Shown here one piece after another: positions 50,499 through 59,842 of a stretch of DNA of 64,000 bases. The DNA comes from Delftia tsuruhatensis NBRC 16741 (GTDB taxonomy: Bacteria; Pseudomonadota; Gammaproteobacteria; Burkholderiales; Burkholderiaceae_C). Below the pieces are notes generated by a model. The model made no database searches. It had not been told where the DNA came from and was given only the letters and a program-made list of their open reading frames with translations. Made by a program: the position numbers and the translations under genes. Each line of letters opens with the position of its first letter. The first letter of the stretch is position 1. The stretch spans positions 1 to 64,000 of the forward strand of contig NZ_BCTO01000038.1 of NCBI RefSeq assembly GCF_001571325.1. The letters run 5' to 3'.

Positions 50499-51383
50499 AT
50501 GAAACTCGACCCGATTTCGCTGCGCCTGTTCGTGGCCGTGATGGAGGAAAGCGCCATCGCCCGCGCCGCCGCACGTGAACACATCGCCCCCTCGGCCGCC
50601 AGCCGGCGGCTGGCCGAGCTGGAGAGCCAGCTGCAGGTGGAGCTGTTCACCCGCAGCAACCGCGGCAGCGTACCCACGGCCGCCGCCTATGCACTGCTGA
50701 ACATGGCGCGCGGCGTGCTCAATGACCTGGACGGCATCGGCGAGCAGATGCGCGAGTACGGCAGCGGCCTGCGCGGCCATGTGCGCGTGATGGCCAACAT
50801 CTCGGCCATCACCCAGTTCCTGCCCTCCCAGCTGCAGCGCTTCCTGGACCAGCACCCGCATGTGGACGTGCGCCTGCAGGAGCGGGTGAGCAGCGACATC
50901 GCGCGCGCCGTGGCCGACAACGAGGCCGATATCGGCATCCTCAACCAGGGCAGCTACGGCGAGAAGATCCGCCTGCGCCCGTACCGGCGCGATCGCCTCA
51001 TCGTCATCGTCCCCCAGGGCCATGCGCTGGCGCGCCGGCGCTCGCTGCGGCTGGCCCAGGTGCTGGACCATGACCTGGTGGGCATGCACGCCGGCAGCGC
51101 GCTCAACCACCAGATCACGCGCGCCGCGGCCGACCTGGGCCTGCAGCCCCGGCTGCGCATGAAGGTCACGGGCTATGACGCGCTGTGCCTGATGGTGGCC
51201 TCGGGCCTGGGCGTCGGCATCCTGCCCGAAGGCAGTGCCCGCCTGTACCTGGGTGCCCTGCCGCTGCGCTGCATTGCGCTGGACGAGCCCTGGGCCGAGC
51301 GCCAGCTGATGCTGTGCGTGCGCTCGCAGGAGGCCCTGCCGCCCGTGGCGCAGTTGCTGGTCGAACACCTGTGCGAACCCTGA
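50499..51383 (+). CDS. LysR-type transcriptional regulator
   Basis: 294 aa from the ATG at 50499. The N-terminal winged helix-turn-helix is LRLFVAVMEESAIARAAAREHIAPSAASRRLAELE, followed by a linker helix and a periplasmic-binding-like effector domain (RPYRRDRLIVIVPQGHAL, SGLGVGILPEG). It is divergent from the CoA-transferase/lyase/Bug cluster and probably activates it when the substrate or an intermediate binds. Gene for EarP follows 5 bp later. Confidence 0.92.
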   Translation: MKLDPISLRLFVAVMEESAIARAAAREHIAPSAASRRLAELESQLQVELFTRSNRGSVPTAAAYALLNMARGVLNDLDGIGEQMREYGSGLRGHVRVMANISAITQFLPSQLQRFLDQHPHVDVRLQERVSSDIARAVADNEADIGILNQGSYGEKIRLRPYRRDRLIVIVPQGHALARRRSLRLAQVLDHDLVGMHAGSALNHQITRAAADLGLQPRLRMKVTGYDALCLMVASGLGVGILPEGSARLYLGALPLRCIALDEPWAERQLMLCVRSQEALPPVAQLLVEHLCEP

Positions 51384-51388
51384 TTCCG

Positions 51389-52522
51389 ATGCTTGCCTTC
51401 AACCCCATCCCCCCGGCCCCTCTGCCAGAACAGGCCGCTGCACGGACCTGGGACATCTTCTGCCAGGTCATAGACAACTTCGGCGACATCGGCGTGTGCT
51501 GGCGCGCGGCTGCCGACCTGGCCTCACGCGGCCAGCGCGTGCGGCTGTGGATGGACGACGCCAGCGCCCTGACCTGGATGGCGCCCCGGCCGCACCCGGC
51601 CGGACTCAGCGCGCACGGCTGGCCCACGCAGGCGCAGGACATTCCGCAGGCCGTGGGTGATGTGGTCATCGAGGCCTTCGGCTGCGAGATTCCGCCGCCC
51701 TTTCTGGCGGCCATCGCGCGCCGCGCGCCGCTGTGGATCAACCTGGAGTACCTGTCGGCCGAGGACTATGTGGAGCGCTGCCACCGCCTGCCCTCGCCGC
51801 TGATGTCGGGGCCGGCTGCGGGGTTGACGCGCTGGTTCTTCTACCCGGGCTTCACGGCCGCCACGGGCGGCCTGCTGCGCGAGCCGGACCTGGCCGCGCG
51901 CCAGGCGACTTTTGCTTCCGAGGGCCGGCAGGCCTGGCGCACACGCCACGGCATAGGCACCGGCGATTGCGCCATCTCGCTGTTCTGCTACGAGCCCCCT
52001 GCCCTGCCGCACTGGCTGTGCCAGCTGCATGCTGCGCCGCCCGCACCACAGGCCACGCATCTGCTGGTGACGCCCGGGCGCGCGGCAGCCGCGGTGCAGC
52101 AGGCCATGGCCGGCGTGACCGCCGCAGACCACGGTTCGGTGACCCGGCATGCGCTGCAGCCTTGCCCCCAGCCGCAGTTCGACGAGATGCTCTGGGCCTG
52201 CGACCTGAACCTGGTGCGCGGCGAGGATTCGCTGATACGTGCGCTGTGGGCCGGCCAGCCCCTGGTCTGGCACATCTATCCCCAGCACGACGACGCCCAC
52301 CACGACAAGCTAGACGCCTTCCTGGACTGGCTGCAGGCGCCGGCCAGCCTGCGCGCCTTCCACCATGCCTGGAACGGCATGACGCCGGCAAGCACCCTGC
52401 CCGCGATCACGCCTGCGCTGCTGCGGCAATGGCAGGACTGCGCACTGGCCGCGCGCGCGCGGCTGCTGCAACAGACCCCATTGATTGAGCAGCTGCAAGC
52501 TTTCGTGACCGAAAAAAGCTAG
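51389..52522 (+). CDS. earP: EF-P arginine rhamnosyltransferase EarP
   Basis: 377 aa from the ATG at 51389. The EarP pattern is clear: TWDIFCQVIDNFGDIGVCWRAA near the start (dTDP-rhamnose-binding DNFGDIG), INLEYLSAEDYVE in the middle and RGEDSLIRALWAGQPLVWHIYPQ near the end. It rhamnosylates Arg32 of EF-P with dTDP-rhamnose, which lets EF-P rescue ribosomes stalled at polyproline. Next gene is efp with an Arg at position 32. Confidence 0.95.
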   Translation: MLAFNPIPPAPLPEQAAARTWDIFCQVIDNFGDIGVCWRAAADLASRGQRVRLWMDDASALTWMAPRPHPAGLSAHGWPTQAQDIPQAVGDVVIEAFGCEIPPPFLAAIARRAPLWINLEYLSAEDYVERCHRLPSPLMSGPAAGLTRWFFYPGFTAATGGLLREPDLAARQATFASEGRQAWRTRHGIGTGDCAISLFCYEPPALPHWLCQLHAAPPAPQATHLLVTPGRAAAAVQQAMAGVTAADHGSVTRHALQPCPQPQFDEMLWACDLNLVRGEDSLIRALWAGQPLVWHIYPQHDDAHHDKLDAFLDWLQAPASLRAFHHAWNGMTPASTLPAITPALLRQWQDCALAARARLLQQTPLIEQLQAFVTEKS

Positions 52523-52685
52523 AATGCACGTTTTGCCTCCCTGGAGGCGCCGTTGCGGGCGACCGCCAGCCGGCCGCCATCGACCAACCAGGGTTGCACC
52601 CGCCGCGGAACTGCGGCAGGCGCACCGTCCCAGCGACTTCGCTTGCCTGCCCTGTTGAGCGGCTTCAACCTCAGCCAAGCAAGCT

Positions 52686-53240
52686 ATGAAAATCGCTCAA
52701 GAAATCCGCGCCGGCAACGTGATCATGCACGGCAAGGACCCGATGATCGTCCTGAAGACCGAATACGCTCGCGGTGGCCGCGGCGCCGCCACCGTGCGCA
52801 TGAAGCTCAAGGCCCTGCTGTCGAACATGGGCACCGAAGTCGTGTTCAAGGCCGACGACAAGATCGACAACGTGATCCTGGACAAGAAGGAGTGCACCTA
52901 CTCCTACTTCGCCGATCCGATGTACGTCTGGATGGATGCCGAATACAACCAGTACGAAGTGGAAGCCGCCAACATGGGCGACGCCATCAACTACCTGGAA
53001 GACGGCATGCAGGCCGAAGTCGTGTTCTACGACGGCAAGGCCATCTCCTGCGAACTGCCCACGTCCGTGGAACGCGAAATCACCTGGACCGAACCCGCCG
53101 TCAAGGGCGACACATCGGGCAAGGTGCTCAAGCCCGCCAAGATCGCCACCGGCTTCGAAGTGCCCGTGCCCCTGTTCGTGAGCCAGGGCGACAAGATCGA
53201 AATCGATACCCGCACGGGCGAGTACCGCAAGCGCGTCTAA
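52686..53240 (+). CDS. efp: Elongation factor P (Arg32 type)
   Basis: 184 aa. The first beta barrel has [13 protein letters not shown] and the loop [12 protein letters not shown], in which Arg32 is the modified residue. The C-terminal domain ends with [11 protein letters not shown]. It enters the E site of stalled ribosomes and promotes peptide-bond formation at proline runs. Placed 163 bp after earP, with its own leader. Confidence 0.97.
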   Translation: MKIAQEIRAGNVIMHGKDPMIVLKTEYARGGRGAATVRMKLKALLSNMGTEVVFKADDKIDNVILDKKECTYSYFADPMYVWMDAEYNQYEVEAANMGDAINYLEDGMQAEVVFYDGKAISCELPTSVEREITWTEPAVKGDTSGKVLKPAKIATGFEVPVPLFVSQGDKIEIDTRTGEYRKRV

Positions 53241-53265
53241 ACAACGCTTGCAGTTCCCTCTGCGA

Positions 53266-53300
53266 AGCCCCTGGCAGTCTCTGCCAGGGGCTTTTTCTTT
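53266..53300 (+). terminator. efp terminator
   Basis: A perfect 12-bp stem AGCCCCTGGCAG / CTGCCAGGGGCT with a TCT loop and a TTTTTCTTT tail. Confidence 0.92.
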
Positions 53301-53339
53301 GGGCGCGCGGCATCCATGCAGATATTTACCCGGGTTTAA

Positions 53340-53368
53340 TTGACTTGCATATTTTACCCGGCTAATAT
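53340..53368 (+). promoter_or_regulatory. Sigma-70 promoter of the DUF2239 gene with repeated ACCCGG sites
   Basis: TTGACT (53340-53345) and TAATAT (53363-53368) are 17 bp apart. The predicted start falls on or next to the ATG at 53376, so the message may be leaderless. A TATTT(T)ACCCGG motif occurs twice, at about 53323-53333 and 53350-53361, flanking the -35 and filling the spacer; a repressor could bind there. Confidence 0.75.
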
Positions 53369-53375
53369 CCAGCAC

Positions 53376-53993
53376 ATGACTACCGACTCTTGCATGGCGG
53401 GCGCCGAGCCCGCACCCAGCTACACCATCTTCCAGGGCCATGGCCGCCTGCTGCAGGGGGACAGGCCTGCCGTCCTGCAGTTCCTGCAAAGCCATGAACA
53501 GCAGCCGCAAGGCAGCGGATCGGCGCCGCCGCTGTGGGTTTTCGACGACCACAGCGGCATGCGGCTGGACCTGGACTGGCGCAGCGAACTGGCCGCATCG
53601 CCCGCACCCGGACAAGCCGCCGCACCGCGCAGCGTGGGCCGCCCCAAGCTGGGCGTGGTGGCACGCGAAGTCACCTTGCTGCCACGGCACTGGGAATGGC
53701 TGAACCGCCAGCCCGGCGGCGCCTCCGGCGCACTGCGCAGACTGGTGGACGAGGCGCGTGGCAAGCATGCCGCACAGGATGCCGTGCGCGCCGCCACCGA
53801 GGCCGCCTACCGATTCATGAGCGAGATGGCGGGCGACCTGCCCCATTTCGAGGACGCCAGCCGCGCCCTCTTTGCACACCAGGCCGACGCCTTTGCAAGG
53901 CACACCGCCACCTGGCCCGAGGATGTGCGAAGCTATCTGCAGCAACTGAGCAGCGCTGCCTGGTCCTCGCCGCCATCGCCAGCGCAGGACTGA
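53376..53993 (+). CDS. DUF2239 family protein
   Basis: 205 aa from the ATG at 53376. Typical DUF2239 features: SYTIFQGHGRLLQGDRPAVLQFL, PPLWVFDDHSGMRLDLDW, GRPKLGVVAREVTLLPRHWEWLNRQPGGASGALRRLVDEAR and a helical end. Function unknown in the family. The promoter and the GRPKLGVVAREV stretch (RHH-like use of an LPRHWEWL helix) suggest a regulated DNA-linked protein. It is followed by a MATE transporter 48 bp downstream on the same strand. Confidence 0.85.
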   Translation: MTTDSCMAGAEPAPSYTIFQGHGRLLQGDRPAVLQFLQSHEQQPQGSGSAPPLWVFDDHSGMRLDLDWRSELAASPAPGQAAAPRSVGRPKLGVVAREVTLLPRHWEWLNRQPGGASGALRRLVDEARGKHAAQDAVRAATEAAYRFMSEMAGDLPHFEDASRALFAHQADAFARHTATWPEDVRSYLQQLSSAAWSSPPSPAQD

Positions 53994-54040
53994 AGCCCCC
54001 GCCTTCCATTGCATTTTCTCGTCGCATTAACAGACACAAC

Positions 54041-55462
54041 ATGACGAAACCTAACGAACCTCTGCCCCAGGCTGCTGCGCCTGCCGCATCCAGCCCCGCC
54101 GGGCCGCCCATCGCCCACGGCACCCAGCCGCTGTGGCGCACCTTCCTGGTGTTCCTGGGCCCCATGGTCCTGGCCAATATCCTGCAGTCGCTGTCGGGCA
54201 CCATCAACAGCGTCTTCATCGGCCAGATGCTGGGCGTGCAGGCCCTGGCGGCCGTCGCGGCCTTTTTTCCGGTGATGTTTCTCTTCATCGCCTTCGTGAT
54301 CGGCCTGGGCGCAGGCTCCTCGGTGCTGATAGGCCAGGCCTACGGTGCGCGCATGCACGACAAGCTGCGCGCCATCGCAGGCACGGCCATGTGCATAGGG
54401 CTGCTGTTCGGCGCCGTCGTGGCCCTGTTCGGCGGACTGTTCACCGAGCCGCTGATGCGTCTGCTGGGCACGCCGCCCGACATCATGGAGCAGGCCACGC
54501 TGTATTCGCGCATCGTGCTGCTGGGCATGCCGGGGCTGTTCGTGTTCCTGCTGGCCACCTCGCTGCTGCGCGGCGTGGGCGACACGGTCTCGCCCATGCT
54601 GGCCCTGCTGATCTCCACCGGCACGGGCCTGGTCTGCACGCCGGCGCTGATTGCGGGCTGGGGCGGCCTGCCGCGCCTGGGCGTGGCCAGCGCGGGCGTG
54701 TCCATGATCCTGGGCTTCACCCTGGCCCTGGCCTGGCTGGGCTGGCGGCTGCGCCGCATAGCCAGCCCGCTGGCGCCCAATGCCGCGTTGTGGAAAGCCA
54801 TGCGCATTGACCGGACCCTGCTCAAGAGCATCCTGCGCGTGGGCATTCCCACGGGCGTGCAGATGATCGCCTCGTCCATGGCCGGGCTGGTCGTCGTGTC
54901 GCTGGTCAACGGCTTCGGCTCCAGCGCCACGGCAGCCTATGGTGCGGTCAACCAGATCAACTCGTTTGCGCAGTTCCCGGTCATTTCGGTGGCCATCACG
55001 GCCTCCATCCTCGGCGCCCAGGCCATCGGCGCTGGCCGCAGCGAGCGCCTGGGCGCCATCACGGCCACGGCCATACGCATGAACCTGGTGCTGGGTGCCG
55101 CCCTGGCCCTGATCGGCAGCCTGTTCGCGCGGCCGCTGCTGGGCATGTTCATCACCGACGAGCAGGTGCTGGTGCTGGCCATCGAGCTGCTGTACATCGT
55201 GCTGTGGAGCGGCCTGCTGCTGGGCTGCTTCATTGCCCTGTCGTCCATCATGCGTGCCAGCGGCGATGTGGTCATTCCCACGGCCATCACCATCACGGTG
55301 CTCGCCGTGCTGGAGCTGCCCATGGCATGGTGGCTGAGCCGCAGCTTCGGGCTGATGGGAATCTGGATGGCCTTTCCGCTGTCCTACACCCTGACGCTGT
55401 GCCTGCAGACCGCCTACTACAAGCTGGTGTGGAAGAAGCGCCCGATCCGCCGCATGGTGTAA
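54041..55462 (+). CDS. MATE family efflux transporter
   Basis: 473 aa with 12 hydrophobic segments in two halves, and MATE-type motifs at the start of each half (LWRTFLVFLGPMVLANILQSL; ILRVGIPTGVQMIASSM). It exports drugs or metabolites using Na+ or H+. Probable cotranscription with the DUF2239 gene, and then a strong terminator. Substrate unknown. Confidence 0.93.
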   Translation: MTKPNEPLPQAAAPAASSPAGPPIAHGTQPLWRTFLVFLGPMVLANILQSLSGTINSVFIGQMLGVQALAAVAAFFPVMFLFIAFVIGLGAGSSVLIGQAYGARMHDKLRAIAGTAMCIGLLFGAVVALFGGLFTEPLMRLLGTPPDIMEQATLYSRIVLLGMPGLFVFLLATSLLRGVGDTVSPMLALLISTGTGLVCTPALIAGWGGLPRLGVASAGVSMILGFTLALAWLGWRLRRIASPLAPNAALWKAMRIDRTLLKSILRVGIPTGVQMIASSMAGLVVVSLVNGFGSSATAAYGAVNQINSFAQFPVISVAITASILGAQAIGAGRSERLGAITATAIRMNLVLGAALALIGSLFARPLLGMFITDEQVLVLAIELLYIVLWSGLLLGCFIALSSIMRASGDVVIPTAITITVLAVLELPMAWWLSRSFGLMGIWMAFPLSYTLTLCLQTAYYKLVWKKRPIRRMV

Positions 55463-55476
55463 GGCGTGCGCCATGC

Positions 55477-55508
55477 AAAACAGGCTTCCCGAGGGAAGCC
55501 TGTTTTTT
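55477..55508. terminator. Terminator after the MATE gene
   Basis: A 14-bp stem AAAACAGGCTTCCC / GGGAAGCCTGTTTT with a short loop and further T residues. It can serve both the MATE gene and the convergent alcohol dehydrogenase. Confidence 0.9.
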
Positions 55509-55525
55509 TGGGGGTGGGCAAAGCG

Positions 55526-56563
55526 TCAGGCGTTCAGGTCCAGCACCACGCGCCCTTCGATCTTGCCTTGATGCATGCGCGCGAAGATGTCGTTGATGTT
55601 CTCCAGCCGGTCGGTGGACACGGTGGCCTTGACCTTGCCCATGGCCGCGAAATCCAGCGACTCCTGCAGGTCCAGCCGCGTGCCCACGATGGAGCCGCGC
55701 ACCGTCACGCCGCTGAGCACCATGTTGAAGATGGGCAGCGGGAAGCTGCCGGGCGGCAGGCCGTTGAGCGATACCGTGCCGCCGCGCCGCACCATGCCCA
55801 GCGCCTGCTCGAAGGCCTTGGGCGAGACCGCCGTGACCAGGGCGCCGTGCGCGCCGCCGATCTCCTTTTTCAGGTAGGCCGCAGGGTCCGTGGTCATGGC
55901 ATTGACCGTGACCTGTGCGCCCAGGCGCCGTGCCAGCGCCAGCTTGTCGTCATCCACGTCCACCGCCGCCACGTTCAGGCCCATGGCCTTGGCATATTGC
56001 ACGGCCATGTGGCCCAGGCCGCCGATGCCCGAGATCACCACCCAGTTGCCGGGCTTGGTGTCGGTGACCTTCAGGCCCTTGTAGACCGTGACGCCCGCGC
56101 ACAGCACGGGCGCGATCTCGATCAGGTCCACGCTGCCGGGCAGCAGGCCCACGAAATTGGCATCGGCCAGCGCGTACTGCGCAAAGCCGCCGTTGACGGA
56201 GTAGCCGGTGTTCTTTTGCTGCTCGCACAGCGTCTCCCAGCCACCCAGGCAATGCTCGCAATGGCCGCAGGCCGTGTACAGCCACGGAATGCCCACGCGG
56301 TCGCCCTCCTTCACGTGGGTGACGCCCGCGCCCACGGCGGCCACGTAGCCCACGCCTTCGTGGCCGGGAATGAAGGGCGGATTGGGCTTGGCGGGCCAGT
56401 CGCCCTGCGCCGCGTGCAAATCGGTATGGCAGACGCCGCAGGCCTCGATCTTCACCAGCACATGGCCGGGATCGGGCCTGGGCACCGGGACTTCCTCGAT
56501 GGTGAGCGGCTTGCCAAACTCCCGCACCACGGCGGCCTTCATGGTCCTGTTCATTCGCGCCAT
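55526..56563 (-). CDS. adhP: Zinc-dependent alcohol dehydrogenase (AdhP type)
   Basis: 345 aa. The catalytic Zn ligand region is [16 protein letters not shown] and [12 protein letters not shown]; the structural Zn site is [15 protein letters not shown]. The Rossmann fold has [19 protein letters not shown]. It oxidises primary alcohols such as ethanol or reduces aldehydes with NAD. Start chosen at ATG 56563 ([13 protein letters not shown]); a second Met at MNRTMK is also possible. Confidence 0.95.
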   Translation of the reverse strand: MARMNRTMKAAVVREFGKPLTIEEVPVPRPDPGHVLVKIEACGVCHTDLHAAQGDWPAKPNPPFIPGHEGVGYVAAVGAGVTHVKEGDRVGIPWLYTACGHCEHCLGGWETLCEQQKNTGYSVNGGFAQYALADANFVGLLPGSVDLIEIAPVLCAGVTVYKGLKVTDTKPGNWVVISGIGGLGHMAVQYAKAMGLNVAAVDVDDDKLALARRLGAQVTVNAMTTDPAAYLKKEIGGAHGALVTAVSPKAFEQALGMVRRGGTVSLNGLPPGSFPLPIFNMVLSGVTVRGSIVGTRLDLQESLDFAAMGKVKATVSTDRLENINDIFARMHQGKIEGRVVLDLNA

Positions 56564-56652
56564 CCTTTCTTTGCGTCAAAGTAGGTACAGCATATCAGCG
56601 AAGCGACCTGAACGCCTTGATCAAAATCAGGCCTTGAACCATCAAGGACAAA

Positions 56653-56684
56653 AAAAGCGGGCAAGGAAAACCTTGCCCGCTTTT
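56653..56684 (-). terminator. rimO terminator
   Basis: 14-bp stem AAAAGCGGGCAAGG / CCTTGCCCGCTTTT with an AAAA loop; the T run continues on the minus strand. Confidence 0.9.
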
Positions 56685-56704
56685 CAGGGATGCGAATGCA
56701 GGCC

Positions 56705-58099
56705 TTACACGGGCTGGCCCACCAGGTCGTGGCCCTGCGTGCCCACGATGCGCGCCTTGACGAAGTCGCCCACCTTGTAGGTCTTGCTGGCCTTCTCGGG
56801 CGGCAGCAGGTGCACCAGGCCGTCGATCTCGGGGGCATCGGCATAGCTGCGGCCCACGCCGCCCTTCTTGCCCAGGCCCACGGACTTGTCCACCAGCACC
56901 TGCATGGTCTGGCCCACGCGCTTTTGCAGGCGCGCAGTGGAAACCTCCTCGGCCACGGCCATGAAGCGCGCGCGGCGCTCCTCACGCACTTCGTGGGGCA
57001 GCATGCCGGGAATCTCGTTGGCGGCAGCGCCTTCGACCGGGCTGTAGGCAAAGCAGCCCGCGCGGTCGATCTGCGCCTCGCGCAGGAACTGCAGCAGGTG
57101 CTCGAACTCCTGCTCGGTCTCGCCGGGGAAGCCGGCGATGAAGGTGGAGCGGATCACCAGATCCGGGCAGATCTCGCGCCAGCGCTGCAGGCGCTCCAGG
57201 TTCCTCTCGCCGTTGGCGGGGCGCTTCATGCGCTTCAAGACATCAGGATGGCTGTGCTGGAAGGGCACGTCCAGATAGGGAAGCACGCGGCCCGTGGCCA
57301 TGAACGGAATGATCTCGTCCACGCTGGGGTACGGGTAGACATAGTGCAGGCGCACCCAGGCGCCATAGGGCTCGGCGATCTCGGCCAGCGTCTGCACCAG
57401 TTCGAGCATGCGTGTCTTCACCGGCTTGCCGTCCCAGAAGCCCGTGCGGTACTTCACGTCTACGCCATAGGCCGAGGTGTCCTGGCTGATCACCAGCAGC
57501 TCCTTGACGCCGCCCTCGAACAGCGCGCGCGCCTCCTTGAGCACATCGCCCACCGGACGCGAAACCAGATCGCCGCGCATGGAAGGGATGATGCAGAAGG
57601 TGCAGCGGTGGTTGCAGCCCTCGGAAATCTTCAGATAGGCGTAGTGCCTGGGCGTGAGCTTGATGCCCGCCTCGCCAAAGGCGCCCGGCACCAGGTCGAT
57701 GAAGGGATCGTGCGGCTTGGGCAGATGGGTGTGGACGGCATTCATCACCTCCTGCGTGGCGTGCGGACCGGTCACGGCCAGCACGCTGGGGTGCACTTCC
57801 TGGATCAGGTTGCCGCCATCCTTGCCCGCCTTGGCGCCCAGGCAGCCGGTGACGATGACCTTGCCGTTCTCGGCCAGCGCCTCGCCAATGGTGTCCAGGC
57901 TCTCGCGCACGGCGTCATCGATGAAGCCGCAGGTGTTGACGATCACCAGGTCAGCGCCCTCGAAGGTCTTGGAGGTCTGGTAGCCCTCGGCGCTGAGCTG
58001 GGTAAGGATGAGTTCGGAGTCCGTGAGTGCCTTGGGGCACCCGAGGGATACCATACCTATACGGGGCAGCCGATCCACTTTGACAGCAGTTTCATTCAT
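56705..58099 (-). CDS. rimO: Ribosomal protein S12 methylthiotransferase RimO
   Basis: 464 aa. The N-terminal UPF0004 domain has [25 protein letters not shown] and VTGCLGAK, contributing three Cys to the auxiliary cluster. The radical SAM core has [11 protein letters not shown] (CxxxCxxC), and a TRAM domain closes the protein. It adds a methylthio group to Asp88 of ribosomal protein S12. Its ATG shares a CATG with the serine recombinase ATG, so its original promoter is now on the prophage side. Confidence 0.95.
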   Translation of the reverse strand: MNETAVKVDRLPRIGMVSLGCPKALTDSELILTQLSAEGYQTSKTFEGADLVIVNTCGFIDDAVRESLDTIGEALAENGKVIVTGCLGAKAGKDGGNLIQEVHPSVLAVTGPHATQEVMNAVHTHLPKPHDPFIDLVPGAFGEAGIKLTPRHYAYLKISEGCNHRCTFCIIPSMRGDLVSRPVGDVLKEARALFEGGVKELLVISQDTSAYGVDVKYRTGFWDGKPVKTRMLELVQTLAEIAEPYGAWVRLHYVYPYPSVDEIIPFMATGRVLPYLDVPFQHSHPDVLKRMKRPANGERNLERLQRWREICPDLVIRSTFIAGFPGETEQEFEHLLQFLREAQIDRAGCFAYSPVEGAAANEIPGMLPHEVREERRARFMAVAEEVSTARLQKRVGQTMQVLVDKSVGLGKKGGVGRSYADAPEIDGLVHLLPPEKASKTYKVGDFVKARIVGTQGHDLVGQPV

Positions 58100-59756
58100 G
58101 GGAAAAACTTCTAAAGGTCTTGTCTATAGCTACCTGCGGTTCTCGGACCCCAAGCAGTCAACGGGGAGCAGCACGGACAGGCAGCTGGCATACGCGGAAA
58201 AATGGGCCTCAGAGCACGGCCTGCAGCTTGACAGCAGCCTGACCCTCCGCGACGAGGGCCTAAGCGCTTACCACCAGCAGCACATAAAAAGTGGTGCGCT
58301 CGGGGTGTTCCTGCGGGCCGTGGAGGACGGACGTGTACCGCATGGATCTGTGCTGATCGTGGAGGGGCTGGACCGCCTCTCTCGCGCAGAGCCCATCCAG
58401 GCTCAGGCGCAACTGGCCCAGATTGTAAATGCGGGCATCACCGTGGTCACAGCGAGCGACGGAAAGGCCTACAGCCGCACACGGCTCAAAGAAAACCCCA
58501 TGGATCTGGTCTACAGCCTACTGGTGATGATCCGCGCGCACGAAGAAAGCGACACGAAGAGCAAGCGCGTAAAGGCCAGCATCAGGCGTTTGTGCGAGGG
58601 GTGGCAGAACGGCACGTATCGGGGGCATGTGCGCCAGGGACATGACCCCGAATGGGTCAAGGAGGTGGAGAGCGGGTGGGAGATCGACGCCGACCGCGCA
58701 GCCGCCGTGCGCCGGGCCGTTCAGCTGTATGTCCAAGGCCATGGGGGCAAGGGCATCGTGCAGCGCCTCGATGCCGAGGGACTGAAGCTCTACAGCACAT
58801 CGGCCGAGAATAGGACGCCGCAGATCTACCGCCTGTTGAAGATGCCCCAACTGGCCGGCATCAAGCCCGTCGCCATCGATGGCGAGGAGTACCAATTGCG
58901 CGGCTACTACCCCGCCCTACTGAGTGCAGACGAGTGGACCGAGCTACAACGTGTCGCAGCGCAGAGCGGCCGCAGGCGCGTCAAGGGGGATCTGCCGCAT
59001 GTCATCACGGGACTGGGTATCACCATCTGCGGATACTGCGGTCGACCGATGTCCGGCCAGCACCTGGCGACCAAAAATCGCCTGCCAGATGGCCGACTGC
59101 GGGACGGGAATAGGCGCCTGCTCTGCGCCTCGACCGCCGCTTACGGCGGGGGCTGCCCCGTGTCTGGGAGCACCAGTGTGGCACCCGTGGAGCGCGCGAT
59201 CATGTCCTACTGCAGCGACATCGTGAACCTGCAGGCGCTGTACGGGGCAGACCGCAGCCAGGCGCCCCGCGCCCAGGTGGCCGCGGCACGTCAGGAGGTG
59301 GACAAGATCAGCGCCCAGCTCGACAAGCTCACAGATGCGATGCTGGCCAGCGCCGACGAGGGCACGCCGGCAGTCTTCGCTCGGCGCGCTCGCCAGCTGG
59401 AGGTCGAGCTAACCGCAGCTCAAGCCAGGCTGCAGGCGGCTGAACTGGATCTGGCCAGCGCGGCGCGCACAGACATCACTGGCGCCGATGCCGCCTGGCG
59501 CGCGCTGGCCGCTGGCGTGGAGGCACAGGAGATCGAGCCCAGACTGCGGGCCCGCCAACTCGTTGCGGACACTTTTGAGCGCATCGTGGTGTACGCCCGG
59601 GGCGTCAATCCCGACCCCAATGCCTCTGAACGCGACTACAAGATTGACTTAGTGTTGATCGCACGTGGCGGGAGCGCCCGACTGCTGACGTTAGACAGAC
59701 AAGGCAACTGGCTTGCGGGCGAGCAATCCTCCATACCACAAGTTGCTGGATGCTGA
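58098..59756 (+). CDS. Large serine recombinase (site-specific integrase)
   Basis: 552 aa from the ATG at 58098. The resolvase domain has [21 protein letters not shown] (catalytic Ser in FSDPK region), [23 protein letters not shown] and the recombinase helix ([19 protein letters not shown]). A zinc-ribbon ([10 protein letters not shown] ... [16 protein letters not shown]) and a long coiled coil (about 410-480) follow. This is the length and order of phage integrases that recombine attP and attB without cofactors. A GTG/TTG start a little downstream is also possible because no clear Shine-Dalgarno precedes the ATG. Confidence 0.92.
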   Translation: MGKTSKGLVYSYLRFSDPKQSTGSSTDRQLAYAEKWASEHGLQLDSSLTLRDEGLSAYHQQHIKSGALGVFLRAVEDGRVPHGSVLIVEGLDRLSRAEPIQAQAQLAQIVNAGITVVTASDGKAYSRTRLKENPMDLVYSLLVMIRAHEESDTKSKRVKASIRRLCEGWQNGTYRGHVRQGHDPEWVKEVESGWEIDADRAAAVRRAVQLYVQGHGGKGIVQRLDAEGLKLYSTSAENRTPQIYRLLKMPQLAGIKPVAIDGEEYQLRGYYPALLSADEWTELQRVAAQSGRRRVKGDLPHVITGLGITICGYCGRPMSGQHLATKNRLPDGRLRDGNRRLLCASTAAYGGGCPVSGSTSVAPVERAIMSYCSDIVNLQALYGADRSQAPRAQVAAARQEVDKISAQLDKLTDAMLASADEGTPAVFARRARQLEVELTAAQARLQAAELDLASAARTDITGADAAWRALAAGVEAQEIEPRLRARQLVADTFERIVVYARGVNPDPNASERDYKIDLVLIARGGSARLLTLDRQGNWLAGEQSSIPQVAGC

Positions 59757-59842
59757 TACCGCTTAGCTCTTAAATTAAAAAAACACACTGAAATATTTTA
59801 ATAAACCATACCAATTAACAAAAAAATAAAATTTCAAACAAA

